Origin: Dictyocoela muelleri
Lineage: Eukaryota; Microsporidia
Assembly (NCBI GenBank): GCA_016256075.1
Contig: SDVU01000210.1
Location: 1 to 17,265 of the forward strand
Direction of reading: 5' to 3'
Length of the DNA: 17,265 nucleotides
Part shown: positions 1-9,130 of the stretch, one piece after another
Numbering within the stretch: the first letter of the stretch is position 1
How the letters are laid out: the number at the start of each line of letters is the position of its first letter
Made by a program: the position numbers and the translations under genes
Notes under the pieces: model-generated
Databases searched by the model: none
The model's input: the letters and a program-made list of their open reading frames with translations, nothing else
What the model was told of the DNA's origin: nothing

Positions 1-80
1 GAAAAATTGAAAAATTGAAAAATTGAAAAATTGAAAAATTGAAAAATTGAAAAATTGAAAAATTGAAAAATTGAAAATTT
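1..80. repeat. 8-bp tandem repeat (gaaaaatt)n
   Basis: Nine exact head-to-tail copies of gaaaaatt fill positions 1-72. A tenth, slightly altered copy follows (73-80), and the sequence then degrades into aataaattaataaattg. The array is cut by the window edge, so its true length is unknown. No gene overlaps it. It is a simple microsatellite or minisatellite. Confidence 0.95.
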
Positions 81-290
81 AATAAATTAATAAATTGAAA
101 AAAAATTTGCCCTTCATGATGACAAATTACTCAGAATTTTTAAGTGAATGCTCGCGATCTGAGTTATATAATTTTATTTTCGATTAGGGTTTGGTAAGTG
201 ATTCGGTTTCATGTTCTTTTTGTGAAAATTTTATGTGTTAAAAGATTTCAAATGACAATGAAATAGGCTTAATATGGAAATGTATGAACT

Positions 291-1005
291 ATGCTTACAC
301 AAAGTATCAAACTTCGATATAGATTTTCAAAGACAATTTTTTCTGACTATAATATCGATATTCATAAAGTAATGAAAATAATATCTGTTTTATCAAGAAT
401 GGAACTCATTATAAATAAAAGTAACTATGCGGGAGTTAATACAAGAAATATATCTAAGCTGTATGGTAAAATAATCATAAATATTCAGAAATATCAGAGG
501 GAAGGGTCGATTCGATGAGTTGGCCACGGATTATTTGTTCAAAAAGCTGAAACGAAATGGATTTTTGATGTAAGATCACACAATGGCCGTTCTTCCTTAG
601 ATGCAATATGGGCTCTTACATTTGCAGATTTTAGCGTTACGCATGTCCGTGATAGGCTGAAATTATTGAATATCGAGATACTAATAAAATTATTACTATT
701 ATTGAACGTATCATGAGGCCAGGTTCAATAATATATACAGATGAGTGGACAGCATATATAAATTTATCCAATTCAAATACATATATACACGGCACAGTAT
801 GTCATAAATATCTCTTTGTTAATCCCGAAACCTTTATTCACACACAGAATGTCGAAATTTCAAATAATGATATGAAATATGAAATATGAAATTAAAAAAA
901 ATGAGAGGTATAAAATTAAAAAAAATGGGTTTTCATGTTTTTTGTGATTGTTTTTAAAAAGAAGCTTTTCTAGCATTGCTTAACCTATTGAGAATTCATA
1001 AATAA
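291..1005 (+). pseudogene. Broken Merlin-type (IS1595/ISXO2-like) DDE transposase
   Basis: Degenerate transposase of the Merlin superfamily, whose enzyme cuts and pastes DNA elements and leaves 8-9 bp target duplications. The first open stretch (291-518, 75 codons) matches the helical region before the catalytic core and ends near the usual IGG-type motif. Further frames carry a KWIFDV segment (about 551-575), then RPGSIIYTDEWTAY (about 716-757) with the second catalytic Asp in TDEW (740-742). NPETFIHTQNVE (821-856) follows, with the terminal acidic residue at 854-856. A last fragment KEAFLALLNLLRIHK ends at the stop at 1003-1005. The reading shifts frame at least three times and meets internal stops. 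The segment expected to carry the first catalytic Asp (IDES-type) is not visible and looks deleted, so the enzyme is dead. No convincing terminal inverted repeats were found. Family assignment is by motif memory, not by search. Confidence 0.75.
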
Positions 1006-1485
1006 TTTTTACTTAATTTTTTCTTTTAAATTTCTTTAAAAGAATATATAAGGGCATATGATCCGTATACGGGGAATAAAGGCATATGATCCGTTTTTTT
1101 TTCTAATTATTAGAGAAATTAAATATCTTTGAATTATAATAAATAAGAAATATATATGCAGATATCTAATATGAGTAGAAATGAATTTGAAAAAACAGAG
1201 AATCTAGATAATAAAGAACCCATATATATATATATATAAATAAATATAAATATATATATATATATATTACAAGTTTTCGTACAGGGTAAAATCATTAGCC
1301 ATTTCTGATGTTTGTGGTAATATAATGTAATATATATTCTGAAAATACGAATATACCTGGCTAAGGTGTAAAATGGGAAGCACACTGCGGAAGCAAATTA
1401 CAATATAACCCCAAATACAATACTTATTCATTCCAAATCGAGTATTTGAAATTTTATAAAAATAATATATCGATTTAGTTATTGA
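1006..1485. other. AT-rich spacer with short direct repeat and TA tract
   Basis: No gene is seen here. It holds two copies of ggcatatgatccgt (1053-1066 and 1081-1094), 28 bp apart, just beyond the Merlin relic. A (ta)n-rich microsatellite lies at about 1220-1268. A minus-strand open frame across 1134-1385 is composed mostly of the TA tract (Ile/Tyr runs) and is not credible as a gene. Confidence 0.6.
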
Positions 1486-2090
1486 AATACACTTGTCGAT
1501 ATTTCCGAAACTTTTACCATTTCAAAAAATAGACTAGGTTTTTATAAACTTTTGGAGCAAATTTATCCCATTTTTAGACAAAAAGAGTATAGATCAAATG
1601 TGATAGAATCCTCATACATTTTGATGGAACACCAATGACAATAGAAAAGACGGATTTAGAAGAGAATTTCTATCTAATACATTTCGGGTTGTTTGTAGAA
1701 TATATATTTACTAGAGGAAAGTTTTTTTAATAAAAATTAAATTCTGACCCATAAATTACTTTTATACATTTTTATAGGAATGGTGGATTTTTCTAGAATC
1801 TGTCGTTGATTCTGATTCACATAGATCATTTTTAACCTTCTCATCTCTCGGATTTACACATTTGACTATAAAAAAATCAAGAGAAATGGTGTTAAGAGAA
1901 ATGGTGATAATAGAAATAGTGACAAGAGATAGTATTTATAAAAATTATAATGAAGGAATATTCGGGTCACTGAAAAAATACAAAGAAACCGATTCAAATT
2001 TGATGATGTGAACAATTTGAATATATTTTTATCTGAATGTAGTTTTAATTATAGATATGGCGAGTGGAATAGAAAAAGGATTCTTTTGTA
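1486..2090 (+). pseudogene. Decayed coding fragments, perhaps a second transposase
   Basis: Four protein-like open stretches lie in the same orientation but in different frames: 1486-1638 (with FYKLLEQIYPIFRQKEY), about 1593-1730 (with FDGTPMTIEKTDLEENFYL), 1778-2011 (with GIFGSLKKYKETDSN) and about 1999-2091 (with NIFLSECSFNYRYGEW). None starts with a convincing ATG and none can be joined without frame changes. The last piece resembles the C-terminal end of ISXO2-like transposases, where a pattern like F-L-x-E-F-x-F-R-Y-N is common. That is a weak motif resemblance only. The alternative is a decayed host gene I do not recognise. Confidence 0.3.
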
Positions 2091-2091
2091 A

Positions 2092-2589
2092 TTGTGGCTC
2101 TTTTAAATTTGTTTCTATAAATTTTGTGAAAAAAAATATTTAAAATTTTTATTAAAATATTTTTTTTGTAAAAAAAAATCTCTGGGATTTGTAAGAAAAA
2201 AAAATTTATTTTTCTTCTAAAAGCCCGTTTCTCTTTTTCTATTTAAATAATTAGTATTTTTTTTCGTGCCGCATACTGCGACCCGAATCCTAAAACCAAT
2301 CAATTCTAAGGGTTAATTATGAAGGTTTAGTAACTCTTTAATGTTTAGACAATGCGTTAATTTTGTTACAATTTTTAAAGTTTTTGTTGCTTATTTCATT
2401 CACGATTATTTTTTTAAAATATTACCGACGTCATATCTAATTATATATCAAAATTTAAACAACGAGCTCTTTGATTTATTTATTCTTTTTTCAAATATCG
2501 AATTTTCAGAAAATTATTAGAAATCATTATTTAAAATCAATATATATATTACATGCTGACAATATCCATAATTATCAGAACAGAGTGAC
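2092..2589. other. AT-rich spacer, nothing recognised
   Basis: Homopolymer-rich A/T sequence, with A and T runs of eight or nine at about 2160-2215. A short GC-richer patch reads gtgccgcatactgcgacccg (2267-2286). A 75-codon open frame that starts at 2471 runs into the dispersed repeat downstream and is not supported as a gene. Confidence 0.5.
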
Positions 2590-2870
2590 GTTTCTAATTT
2601 TGAATTTAAACCTTGGTATCCAAGTTTATACGTCACTACTAAGCTATCGATGGATTATTTATTACAATTTTTGTTTTATCAATGACTCGGCAGTATTCAG
2701 ATAATTTTATGCATTTTCAGAATTTTTATATCATTACTTATTTTGAGAGATGCCTCTTAAAGCTAAAATAGTTGCGTATATTTAACTATAAAAGATTTCA
2801 CCAAATCTTGATGAGCTTTACCAGACATGAACATCTTTATATTACTGCTTAATAAATTATAATATAATAA
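2590..2870 (+). repeat. Dispersed repeat, copy A
   Basis: This stretch is a diverged relative of 11160-11760. Shared blocks in the same order include tttaaacc(t)ttggt (about 2606-2617 against 11202-11215), ttttatcaatgactcggca against ttttattaacgactcagca (2673-2691 and 11272-11290), and actataaaagatt followed by a similar 50-bp tail (2784-2850 against 11699-11765). Identity looks like 60-70% by eye. Unlike copy B, this copy has no hairpin element inserted. The repeat type is unknown; it may be an old non-autonomous DNA element. Confidence 0.55.
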
Positions 2871-2934
2871 TTCTTAATAAACTTTAATCCTTTAACAAAC
2901 AATAACCTTTAATAAATTTTAATTTTAAAATATT

Positions 2935-4488
2935 TTACATATTTTGGATAATTAAATCTTTTACAAACTCAGCTAACCTAAAAACTACACCCACCAGATC
3001 CTCAAAATGTAATTCCATGTTTATTATTCGTCCATATTCTTCCAAAACATTCAAATCTCTTTTATTTAATTTACCTTTCATCATATTTATTACTTCTTTT
3101 AAATCATCCTTTACATAATCAATGAGATCCTCATTCTTTAATCCTGTTTTCTTTAACTCAGATTCATCAATATTTTTTAACTCAGATCTAGCTATCTTAT
3201 TTGATTCCGATTCCACCTTATTTAATTCCGATCTACCTTTTAATTCTAATTCATCTATTTTCTTTAATTTTTCTAAAGTATTTACCAGCAAATTAACCTC
3301 ACTACTAAGATCAAATTTATATATTTCGTCATATACCATCGAGATTATATTCATAAATTCTTTTTTACGAATGTTTTTGTTTATATTATTCAAATTTTTA
3401 CGATGAAAAGAATATTCAAAAACTTTATCATCAAGTTCATCACCAATGAGATTTTTAAAATCCTCCTCTTTACATGAAAAATGATCATTTTGGGTAAATC
3501 TTTTTATACCCTTATTATTACCAAATTTAGAAATATGTTCATCATATTCCGGTTTAAAATCAAAAACAGAATCTGCAAAAGAAATCAACGATTCAAAATC
3601 AAAAATAAATCCTATATTTAAATTATTCTCCATCTTTTCGATTACGCTTATATCCTCTCCATGTTTCAAAAATATCGATTTTAAATATTCTGAATACCTT
3701 TTTAATCTTTTTCTCATATCATTTTCTTTTAATATCTCATCTAAAATTGATTCTTCTGATTTTAATTTACCAATTAATATTTCTAAGTCTGTGATAAGTT
3801 CTTCAATTTTTTCATTTGTATGTTGAGGATTACTATTATTAACATCTTTATGAATAAAATTATTATCATTACTATTAACTTTATAATTACTATCATGATT
3901 AACTTTATAATTACTATTAGCATTATTAAATTTATCATTATTATCATGATTAACTTTATAATTACTATTAGCATTATTAACTTTATAATTATCATTATCA
4001 GTATCATTATGATTAACTTTTTTAATTTTATTCTCTTTAATAGTTTGGTATTTATTTTTCGACGAAATAGCATCTTTTAAAGCAGATTTATCTTCATTTG
4101 AACTATTAACTTCCTTATTAATATTTCCTAAAAGTTTGTTCTCATTAAGACCTTTCTCTTTTATACCTTCAAGTTCGCTATTTAAACAATTTAAGGTATC
4201 ATAATTCTTAATTTTGGGAAACTTATGATTGAACACAAGAAAAGCATCAATAACAAGAAACATAAACTTTTCATCACTCAACTTCTTCAACTTACTATAA
4301 CTCTTAATTCTCAAACTCCTATTCTTTATCTCCTCAATAATATCATCGACTAAAGAATTAAATTGTTTGTCATTCAAAAATAACATTTTTTTTATTGCAT
4401 CTTCTGTTCTGGAAGTTATGTTGATATTCTCTATAAGTGCTCCTATGTAGCTTTGTAGTGTTATCCTTTTTATGTCTGTATTGTTCAT
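2935..4488 (-). CDS. Spa2-homology-domain-like protein, possible polarity scaffold
   Basis: Complete 517-residue open frame from ATG (4486-4488) to TAA (2935-2937). Residues 29-58 (AIKKMLFLNDKQFNSLVDDI region) and 64-91 (KLKKLSDEKFMFLVIDAF region) form two tandem helical repeats. They fit the A-x-x-K-L-x-x-L-x-x-x-x-F-x-x-L-x-x-D-x-x-x-E pattern of the Spa2/GIT homology domain, preceded by an LQSYIGAL helix as in that family. In known proteins this domain binds kinases and polarity or exchange factors. Residues 158-206 are an Asn-rich insertion built on NYKVN and NANSNYKVNHD. Residues 226-256 look like a short coiled coil. Residues 420-455 carry degenerate SELK repeats, and the last 60 residues are helical, perhaps a GIT/Spa2-type C-terminal bundle. 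There is no signal peptide or membrane segment. An upstream ATG (near 4514) is out of frame, so the chosen start is the natural one. The SHD call is moderate; the polarity role is inference. Confidence 0.6.
   Translation of the reverse strand: MNNTDIKRITLQSYIGALIENINITSRTEDAIKKMLFLNDKQFNSLVDDIIEEIKNRSLRIKSYSKLKKLSDEKFMFLVIDAFLVFNHKFPKIKNYDTLNCLNSELEGIKEKGLNENKLLGNINKEVNSSNEDKSALKDAISSKNKYQTIKENKIKKVNHNDTDNDNYKVNNANSNYKVNHDNNDKFNNANSNYKVNHDSNYKVNSNDNNFIHKDVNNSNPQHTNEKIEELITDLEILIGKLKSEESILDEILKENDMRKRLKRYSEYLKSIFLKHGEDISVIEKMENNLNIGFIFDFESLISFADSVFDFKPEYDEHISKFGNNKGIKRFTQNDHFSCKEEDFKNLIGDELDDKVFEYSFHRKNLNNINKNIRKKEFMNIISMVYDEIYKFDLSSEVNLLVNTLEKLKKIDELELKGRSELNKVESESNKIARSELKNIDESELKKTGLKNEDLIDYVKDDLKEVINMMKGKLNKRDLNVLEEYGRIINMELHFEDLVGVVFRLAEFVKDLIIQNM
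3871..4020 (-). repeat. In-gene 51-bp repeat (NANSNYKVNHD region)
   Basis: Within the 517-aa gene, residues 172-188 and 189-205 are two 17-residue (51-bp) copies that share NANSNYKVNHD. Shorter NYKVN units lie on both sides. At DNA level this reads as recurring tactattagcattatta and tatcatgattaactttataa on the plus strand. It is an in-frame minisatellite encoding a low-complexity linker. Copy number would be expected to vary between strains. Confidence 0.8.
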
Positions 4489-4579
4489 TTATTAATATTG
4501 ATTTTTTAGATTTCATTTATTTGTAAATCGTGATTTGTTTTGAGATTTGGCTGTTTCGAAATGTCATTTTTGAGTTAAT

Positions 4580-4975
4580 TTGTTTTAAAAGTTAAAGTTT
4601 TAAAGGTAAAGTTGAATGTTTTTAAAGTTAAATGTTTTAAAGTTAAAGTTTTATTTTTTAAAGTTAATGTTTTAAAGTTAAAGTTTTATTTTTTAAAGTT
4701 AATGTTTTAAAGTTAAAGTTTTAAAATTAAAGTTTTAAAAGTTAAAGTTTTAAAAGTTAAAGTTTTAAAGTTAAAGTTTTAAAGTTTTAAAGTTAAAGTT
4801 TTAAAGTTAATGTTTTAAAGTTAAAGTTTTAAAGTTAAAGAAATTGTTAAAGTTTTAAAGTTAAAGTTTTAAAGTTAAAGAAATTAATGTCTTAAAAAGT
4901 TTAAATTAATGTCTTAAAAGTTTAAGTTAATTTTTAAAATTAGAGGAATTTAAGTGATGTTGTTTTAAAGTTAAG
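4580..4975. repeat. 14-bp minisatellite upstream of the minus-strand gene
   Basis: Nearly 400 bp built of variants of gttttaaagttaaa, with occasional ttatttttt, aaattaatg or cttaaaa insertions. It starts about 90 bp upstream of the start codon of the minus-strand 517-aa gene, so it occupies that gene's 5' flank. No open frame or promoter motif can be picked out inside it. Confidence 0.9.
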
Positions 4976-5236
4976 TATATTTTGCAATTATTTTAAATCC
5001 TATTTTCTTAATTCTTGTAAAAATAAATCCATTTATTTTTAATATTTTTTATTAAATGATATTTGTAAATAAATTTATAGTAAGACCCTCAGAATGTAAA
5101 TCGGTAGCTTTTGTTTTTCATCACAAATCTGAGAAATACATTTTTCATCATTGGGTTTGAGGGGTTATAAATATATTTTTAAATAAAATTTAAATCAAAA
5201 TCGTAATTAAAAAAATTTATAATACGGATATATTTT

Positions 5237-5487
5237 TTTATTAAGTAATTTAATTAAATTAATTCGTAATTTTATTAAGTAATTTAATTAAGTAATTTAA
5301 TTTAATTAATTCGTAATTTTATTAAGTAATTTAATTAAGTAATTTAATTAAGTAATTCGTAATTTAATTAAGTAATTTAATTAAGTAATTTAATTAAGTA
5401 ATTCGTAATTTAATTAAGTAATTTAAGTAATTTAATTAAGTAATTTTATTAAGTAATTTAATTAAGTAATTTAATTAAATTACTATT
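5237..5487. repeat. 13-bp minisatellite with higher-order unit
   Basis: About 250 bp of taagtaatttaat units. A tcgtaattt variant recurs at intervals (about 5263, 5311, 5357, 5403), giving a higher-order period close to 47 bp. The unit is partly self-complementary. Between this array and the one at 4580-4975 lies AT-rich spacer (4976-5236) with nothing else recognised. Confidence 0.88.
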
Positions 5488-5839
5488 AATTTTATTTCAA
5501 ATCTTACAATATTGAATAAATACTAAGAAGATATAAAGATTTTTACAATCACAATAAAAATCAAACAATTATAGTTTTATTAGACCATACACAGTTCATA
5601 GTGATTTAACTAAAATATTTTGACATTTATAAGTATTTTTTTTAGTTCTATAAAATAAATCATAATTAAAAAGAGTCCGTTACAGAAATAGAGATAAGGC
5701 TTAATATTTCTTAAAAACATAATTTTGTAATTTTATCAATCGATATTTCATTTTAAAAACGATGATTCGAACATTTGTTGATTTGTATATTTCAAGTAAA
5801 AGTTTAATTGATTTAAATGTTTCGGTAAAGTTTTAATTT
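5488..5839. other. AT-rich spacer, nothing recognised
   Basis: No open frame, tRNA or repeat structure could be supported here. Confidence 0.5.
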
Positions 5840-6080
5840 TAAAATTTGTGCATATAGTTCAGAATTAACACTCCTGAATGAAACATTTAAATGTTGTGAT
5901 CATTTTAAGGGTAATTAAATAAATAATCGAGTAATGACATTAAGCAATCAATAACTATATAACTGTTACAGTAATTGCAGTTGTTTAATTTCTAGATTAC
6001 AGTTGTTTTATTTATAGTATTGCTGATTGAGACTGGGATCTAATATGACGATAAAGAATATGAAATTTTTCTGAGTTTAG
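5840..6080 (-). repeat. Dispersed repeat, copy C (inverted relative to A and B)
   Basis: The plus strand here resembles the reverse complement of 11690-11885. Shared landmarks, in order, are catatagttcagaattaacac against catatagctaagaataaaca, then aacactcctgaatg against aacactcttgaatg. Next come aagcaatcaataactatata against aagcaatcactaactataga, and tattgctgattgagactggg against tatagctgattaagaattgg. The collinear order over about 230 bp makes chance unlikely. The family is unknown. Confidence 0.55.
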
Positions 6081-6179
6081 GGACGTATCTTTAAAAAAAT
6101 AACTTAAATTTCAAAAATTATTACTCCTATAATTTTTAGATCATTTTTAAATTCGGTTTCTTCACAGAAGGAATGCTAT

Positions 6180-6247
6180 CCGTAAAAACGGCAATGGCGT
6201 TTTTAGGGCCAAAAAAGTTGGCGTTTTTTTTCCGTAAAAACGCCATT
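6180..6247. repeat. Short inverted repeat with 13-bp arms
   Basis: Perfect arms aatggcgttttta (6193-6205) and taaaaacgccatt (6235-6247) flank a 29-nt loop. The phrase ccgtaaaaacg also occurs twice in the same orientation (6180-6190 and 6232-6242). The patch is richer in G+C than its surroundings. It could be a remnant of a small hairpin transposon or a structured RNA; nothing decides between these. Confidence 0.55.
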
Positions 6248-6391
6248 TTTTAGAAAATAATTAAGTGGAAGTGGTTAATATAAACAAAAAAAATAATTTA
6301 AATATAACTCGAATTAATTCTAAACCGTAAAACGTTCTGAACTTTTCCACGGTTTACAGTTGATTTTGTGTTTATGTTCTTGACAAAAATA

Positions 6392-6705
6392 TGGCACTCG
6401 GTTTTTACCCAGGGTTTCAGTAGACATAAAGAACCGAGCTTATGAAATAATAAAAACATACTTAAGTTTCTCACGAATAGTTACTATGGGTAGGCTATTT
6501 CTATCTTCCTAAATCTGGATATTTCGGCTTATAGTTTGGTGAGAAACGACCTTCACACCACACTATAAGCCGAAATATCCAGATTTAGGAAGATAGAAAT
6601 AGCCTACCCATAGTAACTATTCGTGTGAAACTTAGGTATGTTTTTATTATTTCATAAGCTCGGTTCTTTATGTCTACTGAAACCCTGGGTAAAAACCGAG
6701 TGCCA
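6392..6705. mobile_element. Hairpin (foldback/MITE-like) element FB1
   Basis: A 314-bp near-perfect palindrome. The left arm runs from tggcactcggtttttaccca (6392) to about 6545. The right arm ends in tgggtaaaaaccgagtgcca (6705). Over the outer 144 bp I count about two mismatches, near 99% identity, with a central loop of only a few bases. The flanks aaaaatat (6385-6392) and aaaataat (6705-6712) match at 6 of 8 positions, which could be a worn 8-bp target duplication. It has no coding capacity. The near-identity of the arms suggests recent insertion or arm-to-arm gene conversion. It would form a long hairpin if transcribed. Confidence 0.85.
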
Positions 6706-7567
6706 AAATAATTTTTTTGATAATTTTTTTATTTTTTTGATTTTATTCTTTAGATTAAATTTATAATAATAATGAAAATATAAAAATTAAAGGATATGAT
6801 TGTTATTTGTCATTTATTTTTTTTTAGAATTTTAAAGAGTAATAAATATTTATAAAAGATAAAAAAAATTCTCAGTACATGAACATGTAAAATCTTATAT
6901 TTAAACATAAAAAATATCTATAAAGTCTATTACAATCATTTAAACAATAAATACCGAGGTAATTTTTTTTTCGAAACCAATAAATTTCATGTATATAGAA
7001 TAAGAAAGGCTTAACGCAAATATAAAAAATATGAAATTTAACATTTAAAAAAACGTGGTAATTTATAGTAAAATATCTAGAAATTTAAAATTTTACAAAA
7101 AATTAGAGTTTTACATAACTCTTTTAAAGATTTTTTTCTATACATTAAATAATAATGTACATAATAAGAGTTCTGCAAAATTTTATTTATTTCCTTCATG
7201 ATAAATGTTATTAAAATTTATCAAAAAAATTAATAAAAAATATTTTTAATATCAAATCATTAACAATAATATTGGGCTGACCACCCAATGGATGACCATA
7301 GTGTAAATGATTAATGATTGAAGTCTTTGTAAAGTGGGCTGAATATAAATTTATTAAATTTTCGTAACCCTCTCATCTTCCTTAGGGAGTTCCAACTTTT
7401 CGAATTTTAAGTTTTAAATTGATCAAATTTTGATAAAATATGTGATCACTAAGTAATAAAACGAATAATGTAAATTATTTTGTTAAAATTGTATTAAGAT
7501 TAGTGTAAAGATGTTCGTATTTCAGAGTGGTGATGATCACAGGGGCATCACAATATCAAAAAATTTT
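6706..7567. other. Long AT-rich spacer
   Basis: No gene is visible. The only structured site is a small hairpin, attggg-ctgacca-cccaat, at about 7271-7289. The rest is A/T homopolymer-rich without repeats that I could recognise. Confidence 0.5.
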
Positions 7568-7694
7568 CGGCATTTTTTTCCGGGGAAATGCAGAAAAAAC
7601 ACACGAAAAAATGCCTTCGTCATTTTTTCGAGAAGTTGCAGGATTTTTAAGATTAGGTGGAATGTCCGTTAGATAATGTTTGAAAAAAATGCCG
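7568..7694. repeat. 127-bp block bounded by 13-bp inverted repeats
   Basis: cggcatttttttc (7568-7580) and its exact complement gaaaaaaatgccg (7682-7694) bound the block. Inside is a second perfect stem, cgaaaaaatg (7604-7613) and cattttttcg (7621-7630), with a 7-nt loop. Flanking target duplications are not clear. It is either a tiny non-autonomous transposon or a structured RNA; the evidence does not decide. Confidence 0.5.
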
Positions 7695-8149
7695 TTTTGT
7701 AAAAATATTAAAAAAATTGATTGTTTAAACGAAAGAGCAGTAGTAGATGGACAAAAGGCTTTTATCTTGGTAGCATATATTCTAAAATATATTGTAACAG
7801 AAATTTCTTCATGCTGATTGTTGTATGTAATGAAGTTTCAACCGAAAACGAGATAACAATCTAAGGGATTGTAACAGTAAATTATAAAACAGGGATTATT
7901 GATAAGTCTAATAGGTTATTATAAACAATATGTTTCATAATAAACTATTAAAGAGAATAATTTTAAATAATCATGGTTCTTAATAAATCTTATGGAAGGA
8001 TTTACTCTGGCTGTCACCTGGTCTTCCAAACAAAGAATAATAAAAGTTATTTCGAGACATACGTATTTGTTTAAAAATCATCTTCTTAAATCTTTTATCA
8101 ACATATGATCACTCACCATTCATAAACCAATATATTTAACTCCTTTTAT
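7695..8149. other. AT-rich spacer, nothing recognised
   Basis: No gene, RNA gene or repeat could be supported between the 7.6-kb inverted-repeat block and the decayed frames at 8150-8513. Confidence 0.5.
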
Positions 8150-8513
8150 TTAATTAACCTATTAAAATAACTTAATGTCAAACTTACCAAATATAGACCA
8201 ATAACATATTTAATGATATTTACTTCTATAAATTGGTCTATTTTGTAGATAACATTTAATTGGTGTATCCAACACTTATTATTAATTTCTAGCGACTTCT
8301 TGTGAAAACCAGGGAAACCCCAAGCCCTGAGCTTGTGATATGCCATTTTTTTATCTTACGATTTTTTTTGAGATGAGACAAAAACTTTGGTACTACTCCG
8401 GCAAACACCCTAAAATTTTTTTGAGCTTTGACCGGAATAACCCACGTTATTTTGCAATAAAATCTAATATTTCCTCTTCTGATTTTTATTGTGATTTTTG
8501 ACATATAATGCAC
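8150..8513 (-). pseudogene. Doubtful decayed gene, possibly a uL15 (L27a) relic
   Basis: Two overlapping minus-strand frames (8289-8513, 74 codons from ATG; 8146-8346, 66 codons) are shifted relative to each other. The first contains KIRRGNIRFYCKI. The second contains GFPGFHKKSLEINNKCW followed by LNVIYKID. These faintly recall the ribosomal protein uL15 signatures (RGHVSHGxGRxG, then GMRxxHxK and VNLDKLW), but the diagnostic HPGGRGxAGG stretch is not there. A 29-nt intron-like segment (8159-8187: GTAAGT donor, TTTTAATAG end) sits near the 3' end. A small inverted-repeat patch (8389-8442) lies inside. I would not rely on the uL15 idea; the frames may be chance. Confidence 0.2.
8389..8442. mobile_element. 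54-bp inverted-repeat patch with FB2-like end
   Basis: The patch begins ggtactactccggcaaa and ends tttgaccggaataacc; the two ends are imperfect inverted repeats. Its first 40 bases, together with the preceding ttt, resemble the left end of hairpin element FB2 (11393-11434): tttggtactac, then a C-rich segment, a cac triplet, a T run and ttgag. It may be a shrunken relative of FB2. No flanking duplication is seen. Confidence 0.35.
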
Positions 8514-9130
8514 GTGTGTTAAAATTTTTAAAACATCCTCTATTTTTTAAAACATCATCTAACCAACATTCACCAGTTTTTTTGTCAGTCAATAAAAAAA
8601 TTAATTTTAGGTAACAATAATTGTTTACAATAATTTTTATTTATTTTTTGTACAATTTATAGGTAATTATATTAAGACATTTAAAATTACACATTTTTAT
8701 TAAAATAGAACGTATTCTTTATAAAGTTAAAAGGTGTATTTTTTTACACGGAGTTCAAATTACACAGACTTGAAATTACACGGACCTTGACGAAACATAT
8801 CTGTCTTATAAATAATAATTAGGTGTACTCTATTTATTAGTTAAATAGACTCTTTTTAAAATTTAAATAACAATGAATCACACAACTTATATACTTCGAA
8901 TTCTTTATTAAAATTTGACTTTAAGTAATTTTGATGATTAATAACAAACTATTCCCCAAGTTAAATTAGAATTCAATCAATTTTTAAAATTTTAAAATTT
9001 CAAAATTTCAAAATTAATCTCTTATTATAATCAAATTTGAAATCTTCAAAAAAATTCATCTCTTTTTATAATCATTTTAAAAAAATATTTTTGCATTAAT
9101 TGATGATTACAAATGAAATAAATTTTTAGA
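8514..9130. other. AT-rich spacer upstream of the 621-aa gene
   Basis: No gene is seen. A weak direct repeat, attacacagacttgaaattacacggacctt, split as attacacagactt and attacacggacctt, lies at about 8759-8788. The A-rich stretch at 8985-9015 (ttttaaaatttcaaaattt type) is low complexity. Confidence 0.5.

Noticed and set aside
1134-1385. 83-codon minus-strand frame
   Set aside because: Built largely from the TA microsatellite (Tyr/Ile runs), with no protein-like composition.
2471-2704. 77-codon plus-strand frame
   Set aside because: Its second half lies in the dispersed repeat, and copy B is not open in that frame, so it is not treated as a gene.
3122-4080. Plus-strand open frames (3122-3406, 3820-4080) and a second minus-strand frame (3783-4073)
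   Set aside because: They are shadows of the repeat-rich 517-aa gene: strings of Ile/Met/Phe/Asn produced by the low-complexity DNA in other frames.
4580-5487. CRISPR-like array
   Set aside because: Units are contiguous with no unique spacers; these are ordinary minisatellites.
8150-8513. Confident naming as ribosomal protein uL15
   Set aside because: The diagnostic glycine-rich HPGGRG segment is absent and similarity is confined to short patches; kept only as a low-confidence possibility.
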